A stretch of 64,000 bases of DNA from Bacteroidaceae bacterium (GCA_017559845.1 JAFYQQ010000082.1:1-64000); one strand, 5' to 3'; positions 36,201 to 45,103 are shown, counted from the stretch's first letter. The notes: generated by a model not told the origin, from the letters alone. Program-made: numbers and translations.

Positions 36201-38610
36201 TCCATTCGCTACTGCTTGTACGGTCGTCACGCAGACCCAGTGTCAGTTTGCCATCGGTTACAAGTCCGTATACCGTCTGCTTGTAACGGCCAGACATAAA
36301 GGCGAATGAACAGCCCTGTACACTGTTGGGACCGTAGTATTGCTTTCCGTCTCTTTCAGTAACAAGGTCCCAAGGCCAACCGCTTCCGGCACCATTAGTA
36401 ATCAGACAGTTCACGCTGTCCACTGCCTCGTCCTCACAAATGGCATCGGCAGTACTGTTCTGGATGGGAGTGGCAAATTCGTTCAGATAGAGCTTAACGG
36501 GAACAACGCGGTCATCATACTGGTCCCATTCACCGGCGCTCCAACGGAACAAAGCGTTTACGTTCACTTCATAGATACCGTCGGGCATATCTTCCATGGT
36601 CTGGTATACGTTGAAGCCAGCTGCATCAGCGCTGAATGCCTGAGCTACGGGGAATTCGGCCAAGCCCATGCCAGAATCAAAGTTACCGGTAATGCTCTTG
36701 TTGATGGTCCATCCCTTGAAACCGGCTTCTGCTACGTTGGCATTTGCCAGAAGGTGGGTGATGTCAGTACCTTCGGTGATGTTGTTGTGGATAGCGGTTT
36801 CCAGAAGCTCCTTCACCCAAGCGGCTTCGGCGTAAAGCTGTTCGCTGCTCAGCGGAGTGTTCTCGGTAATGTATACATAACCTCCATTGGGGTATTTACC
36901 TGCTTCTTCATCGCTTTCCAGATATTCCTCCAGGTACTCGCGGTCGGGACCGGCAAAGTCCTGATGAGCCTCCAAATAAGCCTTGACCTCTTCTACTGCT
37001 GATACATAAGCCTCAAATGCGATGATGTTGAATGTGATTGAATCCTGCAGTGCGGTCAGGCCTTCGTATGCAGCCATCAAGTCCTCGAAAGAAGATGCGC
37101 CTTCAACAGCACTTACCTTCTCTTCATATTGTTCTCTGAGCACAGTCTGAGCCTTGGTGTCATCATATTCAAAGAGAGCAATAAACTGCTCACCCAGCTC
37201 GTTTGAACCGGCTTCAGCGCTTCCGCAGTACTCCAGCTTCCAGTTGTCAAATACACACCATGAACCTGCATAGATGATGTAATCGCAATACAAACCCAAG
37301 CGCAGGGTGTTGTCAGTAACTACAACGTAAGTCTCGTTCTCTGAATAATAGCCCTGATTAGCCCACTCGGTGAAACCAGCCTGACGATCGGGAACGTACA
37401 ATCCGTTGGGGTATTGGGCATCTGTCTCATGTACGCTGAAACTTTCTGCGTCATCAAGAGAACCCATCATACGACGACGGTACATCACGCCATTGCTTTC
37501 ACCATAAACAAATGCACGCATCAGTTCGGGATTGTGGAATTCGCCACCTGCATAGGGGACTTCGTTTGTGTTGCTAACGCGCCACAAACCCTGTACGTTG
37601 ATACGATAGATACCGTTGGGCACATCGGTAATTACCTGATAGAAATTGAAGGTGTCCACCTTGTTCCACAACTGGGCGCTACCGTCAACAACATTGGCAA
37701 CATCACCTTCCCAACCGTTGGTATTGCCCACTGCATAGTCGGGAGTGGCCAGCAACTGAGTGAAATCTGCGGGAGTTTCAAGGGTGGCTCCGTCTGCCTT
37801 TGAGACTACAAACGCGCGAACGATGCCGGGAATGGCGTCAATGGCAGCTTGCAGTTCTTCCAGTGTGCTGGAAGTGTTGTCATAGACAGCCTGAACACTG
37901 CTCAGGTCAATGCCTTCGTTGGCAGCTTGTGTATCCCAAATGGCATTAATCAGTTCCTCAGACTTCTCATAAACCACGTTTGCCTCATTGAACTTTGCAT
38001 ACTGAGATTCCTCAATGAAAGCCCAAGCCACATTCTCAGTAAACGCTTCGGCATTAAAACCTTCCACATTCAGACCTACACGGTTAATGGTGGGAAAGTT
38101 GGGAGATGCAGCCATGTAAGCTCTGTAGCCCAAAGCGGTCTCTCCGTATGCAGAACTGTAGTCTGCCACATAAACCAGGGCTGTACCGTCTTCCTGCCAC
38201 TCAAAGCACCAGTAGTCATCACCACGGCAAGAACCCTGACCCATTGTACAGTCACCGATTACATAACCGCCGGTAATCCACATGTGGTCCCATACGCTTG
38301 TCTTGCTGATGAAAGCGTTGAAACGGTAAGAAACTCCGTCCCATTCTTCTCCATCAACTACGTACTTAGAGAAGAAATACATCTTGGGATTGGCATTATC
38401 AAACGTAGCTTCTACGCTCCACTGATTACCGTGGCCCAAGAAAGACTCATGAGCGGCAGAGTACATATAGTACTTCTTGCCCTCTTCATTCTCGCTGGGA
38501 GTGATTTCCGTCGCCTTGAACTGCAAGGGGTCGGGCTTCACCCATTCTGCATGAGCAGAACCTGTTATCATCATCAACAATAACAGGAGCATCCATTTGT
38601 TTTGTCTCAT
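33283..38610 (-). CDS. large modular secreted protein with T9SS-like sorting tail
   Basis: 1775 residues with signal peptide MRQNKWMLLLLLMMITGSAHA. Modules, by approximate residue: two related jelly-roll carbohydrate-binding-like modules at 287-465 and 617-817 (FYQVITDVPNGIYRINVQGL versus VYQTMEDMPDGIYEVNVNAL); helical linkers before and after; two SusE/F-like modules at 955-1187 (VYVYGDLVNQGWGDY and YVVGDLVKGYWNRSS); a GLUG-type region at 1203-1403; a concanavalin/LamG-like domain at 1500-1673; and a C-terminal tail (VYSLNGQMLFQG ... GVYVISNSEKSYKV) like T9SS sorting signals. No catalytic site is recognised. Likely a surface glycan-binding scaffold. A minus-strand -7 TAATTTTG lies at 38670-38663. 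Confidence 0.82.
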   Translation of the reverse strand: MRQNKWMLLLLLMMITGSAHAEWVKPDPLQFKATEITPSENEEGKKYYMYSAAHESFLGHGNQWSVEATFDNANPKMYFFSKYVVDGEEWDGVSYRFNAFISKTSVWDHMWITGGYVIGDCTMGQGSCRGDDYWCFEWQEDGTALVYVADYSSAYGETALGYRAYMAASPNFPTINRVGLNVEGFNAEAFTENVAWAFIEESQYAKFNEANVVYEKSEELINAIWDTQAANEGIDLSSVQAVYDNTSSTLEELQAAIDAIPGIVRAFVVSKADGATLETPADFTQLLATPDYAVGNTNGWEGDVANVVDGSAQLWNKVDTFNFYQVITDVPNGIYRINVQGLWRVSNTNEVPYAGGEFHNPELMRAFVYGESNGVMYRRRMMGSLDDAESFSVHETDAQYPNGLYVPDRQAGFTEWANQGYYSENETYVVVTDNTLRLGLYCDYIIYAGSWCVFDNWKLEYCGSAEAGSNELGEQFIALFEYDDTKAQTVLREQYEEKVSAVEGASSFEDLMAAYEGLTALQDSITFNIIAFEAYVSAVEEVKAYLEAHQDFAGPDREYLEEYLESDEEAGKYPNGGYVYITENTPLSSEQLYAEAAWVKELLETAIHNNITEGTDITHLLANANVAEAGFKGWTINKSITGNFDSGMGLAEFPVAQAFSADAAGFNVYQTMEDMPDGIYEVNVNALFRWSAGEWDQYDDRVVPVKLYLNEFATPIQNSTADAICEDEAVDSVNCLITNGAGSGWPWDLVTERDGKQYYGPNSVQGCSFAFMSGRYKQTVYGLVTDGKLTLGLRDDRTSSSEWTVFSNFKLTYQGKNPDAMAAVLADLQAKADAYVHAAEVQGTYFCMEYYNNIQTIADQFNATEDTDTKYNGLIAINEELKKINTSAALYEKLATKLDYAYGAYWDFVDSLYTQEEVNAFMDEIYNPLTEAMFAGTLTNEQCEAEIEKVRTLKAIDIVYVYGDLVNQGWGDYTSNIYPLTRQADGTYQGTFESLDRTTKDGYGNRSGVFFGYQGEYLSNASGTFREVTGKRQSFTLGSGSGNWYYTYGGKWKVTISSDLKTLTIEPDGEPIYPPYFYVVGDLVKGYWNRSSNEPLTHIGNGLYTGVAHIGNAATTDASAVGRFTIFAGEWPIANSWTEARLGSGTGNVELPVGETVTGVARGYGECAWRLAPGTYVITVNYQDQTIKATPLEIAGEGTAEAPYLVSSLNDFETVRALVKAEQATYVRVEADIDMANVEDWTPLFPVFDNATAINTKVEIDGQNHIISNFHGSKSFFGALCGTIRNIGFDYANVESTEGNGIIAKSTGHRNYLNAQAQPDTTILENVWVRGELTVGSEFAGALAGRVAGPTIVRNCYTDVKVAGEAEYMGGLFGKVIEPLNISQAYAAGSIAQGGGIIGGGQVETTPASVYDNIVVWNNIDENFGTTMANKDITLPAADLFDLAFDTENIAVDQSPMKHAIEVIGEPKVAYSEEFGKNVFYSEAEDNRTPISFLKISYAENQAFKDALTDGFTIETTFKILNDKYPGDVTPFRATESGGYGFDVTSNGQIKFVARTDNTLNDGDNAYRYAPTNVYAKVHTYYHMVGVYNKEENKVYCYVNGTSAAEGTANGELAFPDSPEAQWMGIGADCATATGSNGANFEIISARIYNEPITEATARALYYNQFGRDFNEADKKTNITYYNGSNFAALQGVVVNWGNPWTCDMKDGSYPVFGWDITGATAIESVEGNMAATDNVKVYSLNGQMLFQGQLKDAKLNKGVYVISNSEKSYKVVLP

Positions 38611-38777
38611 TTAGTTAAACAATTGATTTTTTTTGATTATTAAAAATAGGGATTTTTGCGCGCAAAATTATAAAGAAAATAACGATTACACATTAAAGTT
38701 TGTGTTAAAAAAGCGCTTCATGTTATGCTTTTATATAAAAAAGGGATGGAATAAGGGGGCATATAGGATAATTTTTA

Positions 38778-38785
38778 TAACTTTG
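38778..38785 (+). promoter_or_regulatory. -7 promoter element of the aldose epimerase gene
   Basis: TAACTTTG at 38778-38785, 57 bases before the ATG. The -33 element is not clear. Confidence 0.5.
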
Positions 38786-38842
38786 GCCTTAAATAATCAT
38801 AAATAACATCACAATTTATTCATTTAAAAATCAATTCACATC

Positions 38843-40015
38843 ATGATGAAAAAGTTTTTTTCCGGCAGTCTGATGGCAATTGCCGCAGCCTCATTGGCCA
38901 TCGTATCATGCCAGCCCAAACCTGCCGTACAGGAAGAGCAGCCCACCCTGAGCGGACTGCTGCGCAGTAATTTCCAGACGGAGCACGCCGGCAAGCAGAC
39001 CGACCTCTACACACTGACAAACGCCAACGGCATGGAAGTGTGCTTCACCAACTTCGGCGGACGTATTGTCAGCATCATGGTTCCCGACAAGGCCGGCAAC
39101 ATGCAGGACGTATGCTTGGGACATGACTCCATTGCCGACTACATCAAGTACGGCTATCAGGGTTGCAACTTCGGTGCCTTGATCGGACGCTACGGCAACC
39201 GTATCGGCAACAGCAAGTTCACCCTGGACGGACAGGAATACCAGCTCATCGCCAACAACAACGGCAACTGTCTGCACGGCGGTGGCGAGGTGGCTTTCCA
39301 CAACCGCATGTGGGATGCCAACCAAGTGGACGACACCAAGATTGAGTTCACCACTGTAAGTCCCGACGGCGAGGACGGTTTCCCCGGTGAAGTAAGTGTG
39401 AAGGTTACCTACACACTGACCACAGACAACGCCATTGAGATTGCCTACGAGGCCACAACAGACAAGCCCACCGTGCTGAACCTGACCAATCACTGCTACT
39501 TCAGTCTGAGCGGAGATGCCAGCAAGGATATGTTGGACGAGGTTCTTTATCTCAACGCCAACGAATTCACTCCCGTGGACGAGAACGTAGCCGTTACAGG
39601 CGAAATCGCTTCGGTTGAGGGAACTCCCTTCGACTTCCGCACTCCCACCCGTGTGGGCGACCGCATTGACGACACCACAAGTGTTCAAATTGTGAACGGT
39701 AAGGGCTATGACCACAACTGGATTCTGGCCACCGGAGGCGACATCAACACCATTGCCGGAACCCTGTATGACCCCACCACCGGTATCCAGATGGACATGT
39801 ACACCGACCAGCCCGGCATGCAGTTCTATGCTGGTAACTTCCTGGACGGAAGCTTCATGGGAAAGAAGGGTGTTGCCTATCCCAGACGCAGTGCCTTCTG
39901 CTTTGAGACACAGCACTATCCCGACAGCCCCAACAAGCCTGAGTTCCCCAGCACTACTCTCCGTCCCGGAGAAACTTATGCCACCAAGACCATCTATAAG
40001 TTCAGTGTAAAGTAA
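38843..40015 (+). CDS. galM: aldose 1-epimerase (mutarotase) lipoprotein
   Basis: 390 residues; adjacent in-frame ATGs at 38843 and 38846 are both usable. The signal ends in LAIVSC (lipoprotein Cys near 24), so it acts outside the inner membrane. Mutarotase motifs: GALIGRYGNRIGNSKF, NCLHGGGEVAFHNRMWD (active-site His), NLTNHCYFSLSG (second His) and a late Glu region (GMQFYAGNFLDG). It interconverts alpha and beta anomers of sugars released by glycanases. CE1-type esterase and GH10 genes follow on the same strand, which suggests xylose or arabinose as physiological sugars. Confidence 0.93.
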   Translation: MMKKFFSGSLMAIAAASLAIVSCQPKPAVQEEQPTLSGLLRSNFQTEHAGKQTDLYTLTNANGMEVCFTNFGGRIVSIMVPDKAGNMQDVCLGHDSIADYIKYGYQGCNFGALIGRYGNRIGNSKFTLDGQEYQLIANNNGNCLHGGGEVAFHNRMWDANQVDDTKIEFTTVSPDGEDGFPGEVSVKVTYTLTTDNAIEIAYEATTDKPTVLNLTNHCYFSLSGDASKDMLDEVLYLNANEFTPVDENVAVTGEIASVEGTPFDFRTPTRVGDRIDDTTSVQIVNGKGYDHNWILATGGDINTIAGTLYDPTTGIQMDMYTDQPGMQFYAGNFLDGSFMGKKGVAYPRRSAFCFETQHYPDSPNKPEFPSTTLRPGETYATKTIYKFSVK

Positions 40016-40032
40016 AACCTATCGTCATATCC

Positions 40033-40064
40033 AAATCCCTTGCGCCTTGCGTGCAAGGGATTTT
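40033..40064 (+). terminator. intrinsic terminator after galM
   Basis: Stem AAATCCCTTGC / GCAAGGGATTT with T-rich tail, between galM and the next gene. Confidence 0.8.
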
Positions 40065-40093
40065 ACAATATAAACCAGTACATTACATTTGCC

Positions 40094-40963
40094 ATGAAAC
40101 CACAACGCTTCATCTCCCTTCTCCTTGTTTTCTGGACTGGATGCCTTTTCATGCAAGCCCAGAAAATAGTGAAAGATTCCATCAAAATACAAGGCCATCA
40201 ACGCCATTTTTTCATGTATCTTCCAGACGAGCTCCCCGAAAACGCCCCTTTGGTCTTTGCCTTGCATGGATATGGCAATAGGGGGAACCAAAAAAGTTGG
40301 ATGAACGAGGCCGCAAACCGTCACAAGTTTGCCGTTTGCATTCCCGTCGGGCTTAAAGACCCCAAGGGGAAAAACAGTTGGAACGTGGGCTATCCCTTTC
40401 AGGAAGGATGGGAGATTGACGACGTGAAGACCATGTGCACAATGGCCAAATATGTGCAGAAGAAATACCGCCTGAGCAAGGCGAACACCTTCCTCACCGG
40501 CATGTCCAATGGCGGAGAGATGTGTTATCTGCTGGCTTATTCCAAGCAGAATACATTCAAGGCATTGGGTTCGCTGGCCGGACTGACGATGGAATGGATG
40601 TACAGAGAACTGGACATCCCCAAGCCCATTCCGTTCCTGGAAATCCACGGCACACAGGACCACACTTCAGAATGGTGGGGCGACCTGGACAACAAGGGCG
40701 GCTGGGGGGCATACATGTCAGTGCCGCTTGCCACCGGTGCGCTCATCGCCGAGAACCGCTGCTCTGTGCTCGAAAGGGACACCATCGCCGGCGGCGAATA
40801 CACAAAGAAGGCCCATCAGGTCATAAAGTACAGATACAAGAATCCCGGCACGCGCAACGATGTTTGGGTGTACAAGGTTGTGGGCGGCGGACACAACTGG
40901 TTCACCGACGACATGGACACCGGAGAAGAAGTATGGCAGTTCTTCCGCCAATACCTGGAATAA
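40094..40963 (+). CDS. secreted CE1/PHB-depolymerase-type esterase
   Basis: The ATG at 40094 gives signal peptide MKPQRFISLLLVFWTGCLFMQAQ. An upstream in-frame start would overlap the galM terminator. 289-residue alpha/beta hydrolase: oxyanion block VFALHGYGNRG, nucleophile S138 in TGMSNGGEM, acid in EIHGTQDH, His in GGGHNWFTDD. The LpqC/CE1 layout is typical of feruloyl and acetyl xylan esterases. The neighbouring GH10 xylanase supports removal of ferulate or acetate from xylan. Confidence 0.88.
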   Translation: MKPQRFISLLLVFWTGCLFMQAQKIVKDSIKIQGHQRHFFMYLPDELPENAPLVFALHGYGNRGNQKSWMNEAANRHKFAVCIPVGLKDPKGKNSWNVGYPFQEGWEIDDVKTMCTMAKYVQKKYRLSKANTFLTGMSNGGEMCYLLAYSKQNTFKALGSLAGLTMEWMYRELDIPKPIPFLEIHGTQDHTSEWWGDLDNKGGWGAYMSVPLATGALIAENRCSVLERDTIAGGEYTKKAHQVIKYRYKNPGTRNDVWVYKVVGGGHNWFTDDMDTGEEVWQFFRQYLE

Positions 40964-40970
40964 ACAGATG

Positions 40971-41045
40971 GTAGGGACGCTGCGTGCAGCGTCCGGGGTG
41001 GATTCCCGGTCTGTAATTTGCGGACGCTGCGCGCAGCGTCCCTAC
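40971..41045. repeat. 24-base near-perfect inverted repeat
   Basis: The arm 40971-40994 (GTAGGGACGCTGCG...) pairs with 41022-41045 (...CAGCGTCCCTAC) with one mismatch, around a 27-base loop. Each arm itself contains a GACGCTGC/GCAGCGTC palindrome. There is no T-run. It lies between the esterase and xylanase genes, so it would be folded in a shared message. Confidence 0.8.
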
Positions 41046-41086
41046 AAGCAAGGAAAATATCATAGCACTTTAAAAATATAACATTC

Positions 41087-42130
41087 ATGGCAAAAAGATT
41101 GTTTTTGGCAGCAGTTCTGATGGGCTGCATCATGGGATTAGAGGCAAAAAGCCTGAAAAAAGCCTATAGGAAGTATTTCGACATCGGCGTGGCAGTAAAC
41201 CTTCGCAACGTTACGGACGAGATGCAGGGCGCACTGGTCTGCCAGGAGTTCAACAGCGTGACGGCCGAGAACGCCATGAAGCCCGCCAGCACACATCCGC
41301 GCGAGGGTGTCTATACATGGGAAGGGGCAGACCGCATTGCCAACTTCTGCCGTAAGAACAAAATAAAGATGCGCGGCCATTGCCTGGTATGGCACAACCA
41401 GTTTTGCGATTGGATGTTTACCGACGACAACGGTAACCCCGTAAGCAAGGAGGTCTTTTACGAACGGTTGCGCGAGCATATCCATGCCGTGGTAAACCGA
41501 TACAAGGATGTGGTTTATTGTTGGGACGTGGTGAACGAGGCCATTGCCGACGGAGGCCCCAATCCTTACCGCGAATCCAGACTGTTCAAACTGTGCGGAG
41601 AAGAATTCATCGCCAAGGCGTTTGAATTTGCTCGGGAGGCAGATCCAAAGGCACTCCTTTTCTATAACGACTACAACGCCATTATCCCGCACAAGCGCGA
41701 CAACATATACAATATGGTAAAGAAAATGAAGGAGGCCGGTGTGCCCATCGACGGAATCGGCATGCAGGGGCACTACAACGTACACTGGGACAACCTGAAA
41801 GACGTGGAGGCGGCCATCAAAAAGTATTCCGAACTGGTGGACATCATCCACATCACCGAATTGGACATGAGAGCCAATACGGACATGGGCGGCAACCTCG
41901 ATTTCAAGAAAAAGGCCGAGATGCAGATTACGGATGAGATAAAGCAGAAGCAGGAAGAACGCTATGTAGGCCTGTTCCGTGTATTGCGCGAACACAAGAA
42001 GGCGGTCAAGAGCGTTACCTTCTGGAACTTGAGCGACAAGGATTCATGGCTCGGCACACATAACTATCCCCTACTCTTCGACAAAGATTATCAGCCAAAG
42101 GAGGCTTATTACAAAGTGAAGGATTTCTAA
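41087..42130 (+). CDS. GH10 endo-1,4-beta-xylanase
   Basis: 347 residues with signal peptide MAKRLFLAAVLMGCIMGLEA. TIM-barrel GH10 motifs: NSVTAENAMKP, GHCLVWHNQ, WDVVNEAI (acid/base E151), GIGMQGHYN, and HITELDM (nucleophile E258), ending with FWNLSDKDSWLG. A single catalytic domain with no binding module. It cleaves internal xylan linkages. It lies 123 bases after the esterase gene with no promoter seen between, so co-transcription is likely. Confidence 0.96.
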   Translation: MAKRLFLAAVLMGCIMGLEAKSLKKAYRKYFDIGVAVNLRNVTDEMQGALVCQEFNSVTAENAMKPASTHPREGVYTWEGADRIANFCRKNKIKMRGHCLVWHNQFCDWMFTDDNGNPVSKEVFYERLREHIHAVVNRYKDVVYCWDVVNEAIADGGPNPYRESRLFKLCGEEFIAKAFEFAREADPKALLFYNDYNAIIPHKRDNIYNMVKKMKEAGVPIDGIGMQGHYNVHWDNLKDVEAAIKKYSELVDIIHITELDMRANTDMGGNLDFKKKAEMQITDEIKQKQEERYVGLFRVLREHKKAVKSVTFWNLSDKDSWLGTHNYPLLFDKDYQPKEAYYKVKDF

Positions 42131-42198
42131 AACGATTACCCGATTATATAGGACGGAGGTGAAACGGGAGCGGATTTCGGTGAATAGAAAATCTCAAC

Positions 42199-42556
42199 GT
42201 TGCCGATTCCCGTCTTCCAGACGGGTTCTTTATTGAGACACGTTCATGTTCCACGGGCTTAAAAGCCCGCGGCTATTTAACTTCCCGTCTTTCAGACGTT
42301 TTTCAAGAAAATGCCATACAGGATGAATAGTGCGTCTGCAAAGACGCGAAGCCCAAAGGGCGAATAGCCGCGGTTTTTTTAAACCCGTGGGAACCAAACG
42401 CCAGTTGCAGACGTTTTTCAAGAAATTGTTATATGAGATGAATAATGCGTCTGCAAAGACGCGAAGCCCAAGGGGCGAATAGCCGCGGGTTTTTTAAACC
42501 CGTGGAAACCAAACACTAGCGGAAAATTCGCCGTCTGGAAGACGGGGATCGGCAAC
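42199..42556. mobile_element. 358-base non-coding element with terminal inverted repeats (MITE-like)
   Basis: The ends are 26-base inverted repeats with one mismatch: 42199-42224 begins GTTGCCGATTCCCGTC, and 42531-42556 on the other strand begins GTTGCCGATCCCCGTC. Inside, a 125-base unit is repeated in tandem (CAGACGTTTTTCAAGAAA starts at 42293 and 42418). The unit contains a TGCGTCTGCAAAGACGC hairpin, GAAGCCCAA, and ATAGCCGCGG with AAACCCGTGG palindromes. An inverted copy of the last palindrome lies near 42251-42276. No coding sequence and no clear target-site duplication. The rest of the 42131-42651 gap holds nothing I recognise. Confidence 0.65.
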
Positions 42557-42651
42557 TCCGGGACGCTTCTTTCCGATTTCTCGCAACCGCCATCAACATA
42601 TCACGCTAACTTGTTTCGGATGCTGAACGATGAGCGGATTTCGTCCATCAT

Positions 42652-43965
42652 TCAAAACGGAACGCCGCGGTAGAAATCAAGTATCTTGGTGCGGAAGAAG
42701 AACGAATAACGCGCCTGCAAGCCGTCGGATTGTGCCTTGGCCAGCCGAATCTTGGCTTCCTGGAACTCGGTGGCGGTGGACTGTCCGTTCTCGTACTTGG
42801 TGGCGGTCAGTGCAAACGCTGCCTGCGATGCTTCTTCTGCAGCCACGGCACTTTGGCATTGCCGCTGTGCCGCCATGGCATTGTAATAGGCCTGCTGTAT
42901 TTCCTTATAGATGTCCTTGCGTGTCTGCTCCAAAGCCAGTTGTTGTGTGTACAGCTGCACACGGGCGGAACGGATTTGGTTGCGTGTCTGTAATCGGTTG
43001 AACACGGGCACGCTAAGTGACAGACCTATGTAACGATTGAAGTTTTCCTTCATCTGCCGTCCGAAAGACGTGGTCTCGTATCCGGATGTTTTGTAATAAC
43101 TGGTTCCCAAACCTGCACCCAGATTCAGTTTGGGATAATATCCGGTCTTGGCCAGAAGGATGCTACGCTCAGCGCTTTTCACACGATATTCGCCAGCCTT
43201 TATCTCGGGTTTTATACCCACGGCTTCGGCCATAATGGCATCGGGCAAGGGCAGCACCACGTCTGCCGCCGCTGGCAGTTCGGGCTTCACCACAGAGAAT
43301 CCCTCGGGCGAAGGCAGTTCCAGCAATTGGGACAACGTAAGCAAGGACAGACGATAGTTGTTCTCGGCCTGTGTGGCTGACATCTCATCAGCAGCCACCA
43401 GCGCCTTGGCATCAGCCCACTCGCTTTCCGCCGCCTTTCCTGCATCCAGCAGTTTTTTTATGCGGTCGGCCTGCGACTGGGACAACTGGCATTGTTGCCG
43501 CGCCACATCCAAGAGTTCTTCCTGGAACAACACTTCAAGATAAACGGACGCCACTTGCAGGCTCAGATTCTCCTGCGCACGGGTCAGGTCGGCCATACTG
43601 GCCTCCAACTGCAGTTTCTGCACCTGAATGTTGCGCGTAATCTGTCCGCCGTCATACACGGACATGCTGGCGTTGGCACTGAAAGAAGTACTCAGCGTGT
43701 TTCGGTTTACGTAAGTGTTCTCGATGGTCAGACCACGGCCGAAGTTGAAACTTTGCGAAGCGGAAGCGTCAACACCCGGCAGACGGTTGTTGCGAGCCGA
43801 ATTCAGGCTTATCTCCTGGTTCTTCACCACCTGAGCCTGTTGTTTCAACTGAACATTGTGTGCCTGGGCGTGTGAGATACACTGCTGCAAGTCCCATTTC
43901 TGCTGGGCAGAAACGCCTGCGGCCCACAAGAGCAAGCACGGGATTATCAGATATTTTCCCCTCAT
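42652..43965 (-). CDS. TolC-family outer-membrane efflux protein
   Basis: 437 residues with signal peptide MRGKYLIIPCLLLWAAGVSAQ. Two repeated helical halves show TolC-type heptad patterns (DLQQCISHAQAHNVQLKQQAQ; LEQTRKDIYKEIQQAYYNAM; FQEAKIRLAKAQSDGLQARY). It would form the trimeric outer-membrane duct for the adaptor and ABC permeases encoded just upstream. It is last in the operon, 4 bases after the adaptor stop. Confidence 0.93.
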   Translation of the reverse strand: MRGKYLIIPCLLLWAAGVSAQQKWDLQQCISHAQAHNVQLKQQAQVVKNQEISLNSARNNRLPGVDASASQSFNFGRGLTIENTYVNRNTLSTSFSANASMSVYDGGQITRNIQVQKLQLEASMADLTRAQENLSLQVASVYLEVLFQEELLDVARQQCQLSQSQADRIKKLLDAGKAAESEWADAKALVAADEMSATQAENNYRLSLLTLSQLLELPSPEGFSVVKPELPAAADVVLPLPDAIMAEAVGIKPEIKAGEYRVKSAERSILLAKTGYYPKLNLGAGLGTSYYKTSGYETTSFGRQMKENFNRYIGLSLSVPVFNRLQTRNQIRSARVQLYTQQLALEQTRKDIYKEIQQAYYNAMAAQRQCQSAVAAEEASQAAFALTATKYENGQSTATEFQEAKIRLAKAQSDGLQARYSFFFRTKILDFYRGVPF

Positions 43966-43969
43966 AGTT

Positions 43970-45067
43970 CTATTCCTTTATCATTCCTCTTACCAGTTGG
44001 CCGTCTTTCACTCCCTCGCATACCTGGATGTTCACGCCGTCGCTCAATCCCGTAACCACTCGGATACGCTCATAGCGCTGCACGGGAACGCTGTCCTTCA
44101 ACACATGGACAAACGTAGTGTCACCAGAGAACTCCAACGCAGCCTCGGGAATGCTCAGACACTGCTGCGCACGTTCCAACACAATCTCGGCATTGGCACT
44201 GTAGCCGCTGCGGATGGTAATTCCCTCGGGCAAGGATATGGCTGCCTTTATTTCAAACTGGTTGGCTCCGTTCTGCTCCACGCCCTTGGGACTGATGTAT
44301 TCCAGTGTAGCGTTCAGGCGGACATCGGGAAGAGCGCCCACGGAGATGTTCACGGGAATACCCTCGGAGATGCGTCCCACCTCGGTTTCGTCAATCTGTC
44401 CCCTGAATATGAGGTTGCTCATGTCCGCTACAGTGGCAATGGTGGTTCCGTCGTTAAAACTGTTGCTCAGAATCACACTGTTTCCCACTTTCACCGGCAC
44501 GTCCAAAATCAGGCCGTCAATAGTGGAACGAATAAGAGTGGTGCTCATGCTGGCATTGCTCAGCGAGATACCCTCGCGCACAATATTCAGGGCATCACGC
44601 GCACTGGACAACTCCAGTTGCGCCTGACGGTAGGTCACCGCCTGCTTCTCGTAGTTCTCTGCACTTACCACTTTCTGCTCGTAAAGGCGGTTCATGCGGT
44701 CATAGTCGGTCTGCGCCTGGTTCATGTTCACCTCGGCCTGGCGCACACGGTGTTCGGCCGCACTGAGGTTGCCCATGTCCGGGATGACCTTCACCTTGGC
44801 AATGACCTCGTCCTTCTTTACCGGCTGACCGGCTTCCTTAAACAGTTCGGTGATGATACCCGAAATCTGCGGTTTGATGCTCACCTCGTCTCTCGGTTCA
44901 ATCTTGCCGTTCACAATTGTCTTTTTCTCCAGGTCCATCTTGGTTACGGGGAGCACGTGATAAACCTTTTCCTTGGGTCTGGACTTTTGGTACAGAAAAA
45001 TAAAGGTTCCTGCAAAAACCACTATGGCCAAGACCATCAGAAACCATTTGAGAATCTTTTTCATCAT
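43970..45067 (-). CDS. MacA-like periplasmic adaptor (HlyD/RND-MFP family)
   Basis: 365 residues. N-terminal anchor helix (ILKWFLMVLAIVVFAGTFIFLY), then lipoyl-like half (VNGKIEPRDEVSIKPQISGII), a coiled-coil hairpin (about 110-190), the second lipoyl half (STTLIRSTIDGLILDVPVKVG) and beta-barrel domains. It would connect the inner-membrane ABC transporter to the TolC-like duct. Fourth gene of the operon. Confidence 0.92.
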   Translation of the reverse strand: MMKKILKWFLMVLAIVVFAGTFIFLYQKSRPKEKVYHVLPVTKMDLEKKTIVNGKIEPRDEVSIKPQISGIITELFKEAGQPVKKDEVIAKVKVIPDMGNLSAAEHRVRQAEVNMNQAQTDYDRMNRLYEQKVVSAENYEKQAVTYRQAQLELSSARDALNIVREGISLSNASMSTTLIRSTIDGLILDVPVKVGNSVILSNSFNDGTTIATVADMSNLIFRGQIDETEVGRISEGIPVNISVGALPDVRLNATLEYISPKGVEQNGANQFEIKAAISLPEGITIRSGYSANAEIVLERAQQCLSIPEAALEFSGDTTFVHVLKDSVPVQRYERIRVVTGLSDGVNIQVCEGVKDGQLVRGMIKE

Positions 45068-45103
45068 AGCGTATTCTTTTGTTTTGTATATTTCTTTATT
45101 CGT

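Noticed and set aside
30894..42130. A classical polysaccharide utilisation locus
   Set aside because: GH10, CE1, GalM and a glycan-binding-like protein are present, but no SusC/SusD pair and no hybrid two-component system, so only a hemicellulose gene group is claimed.
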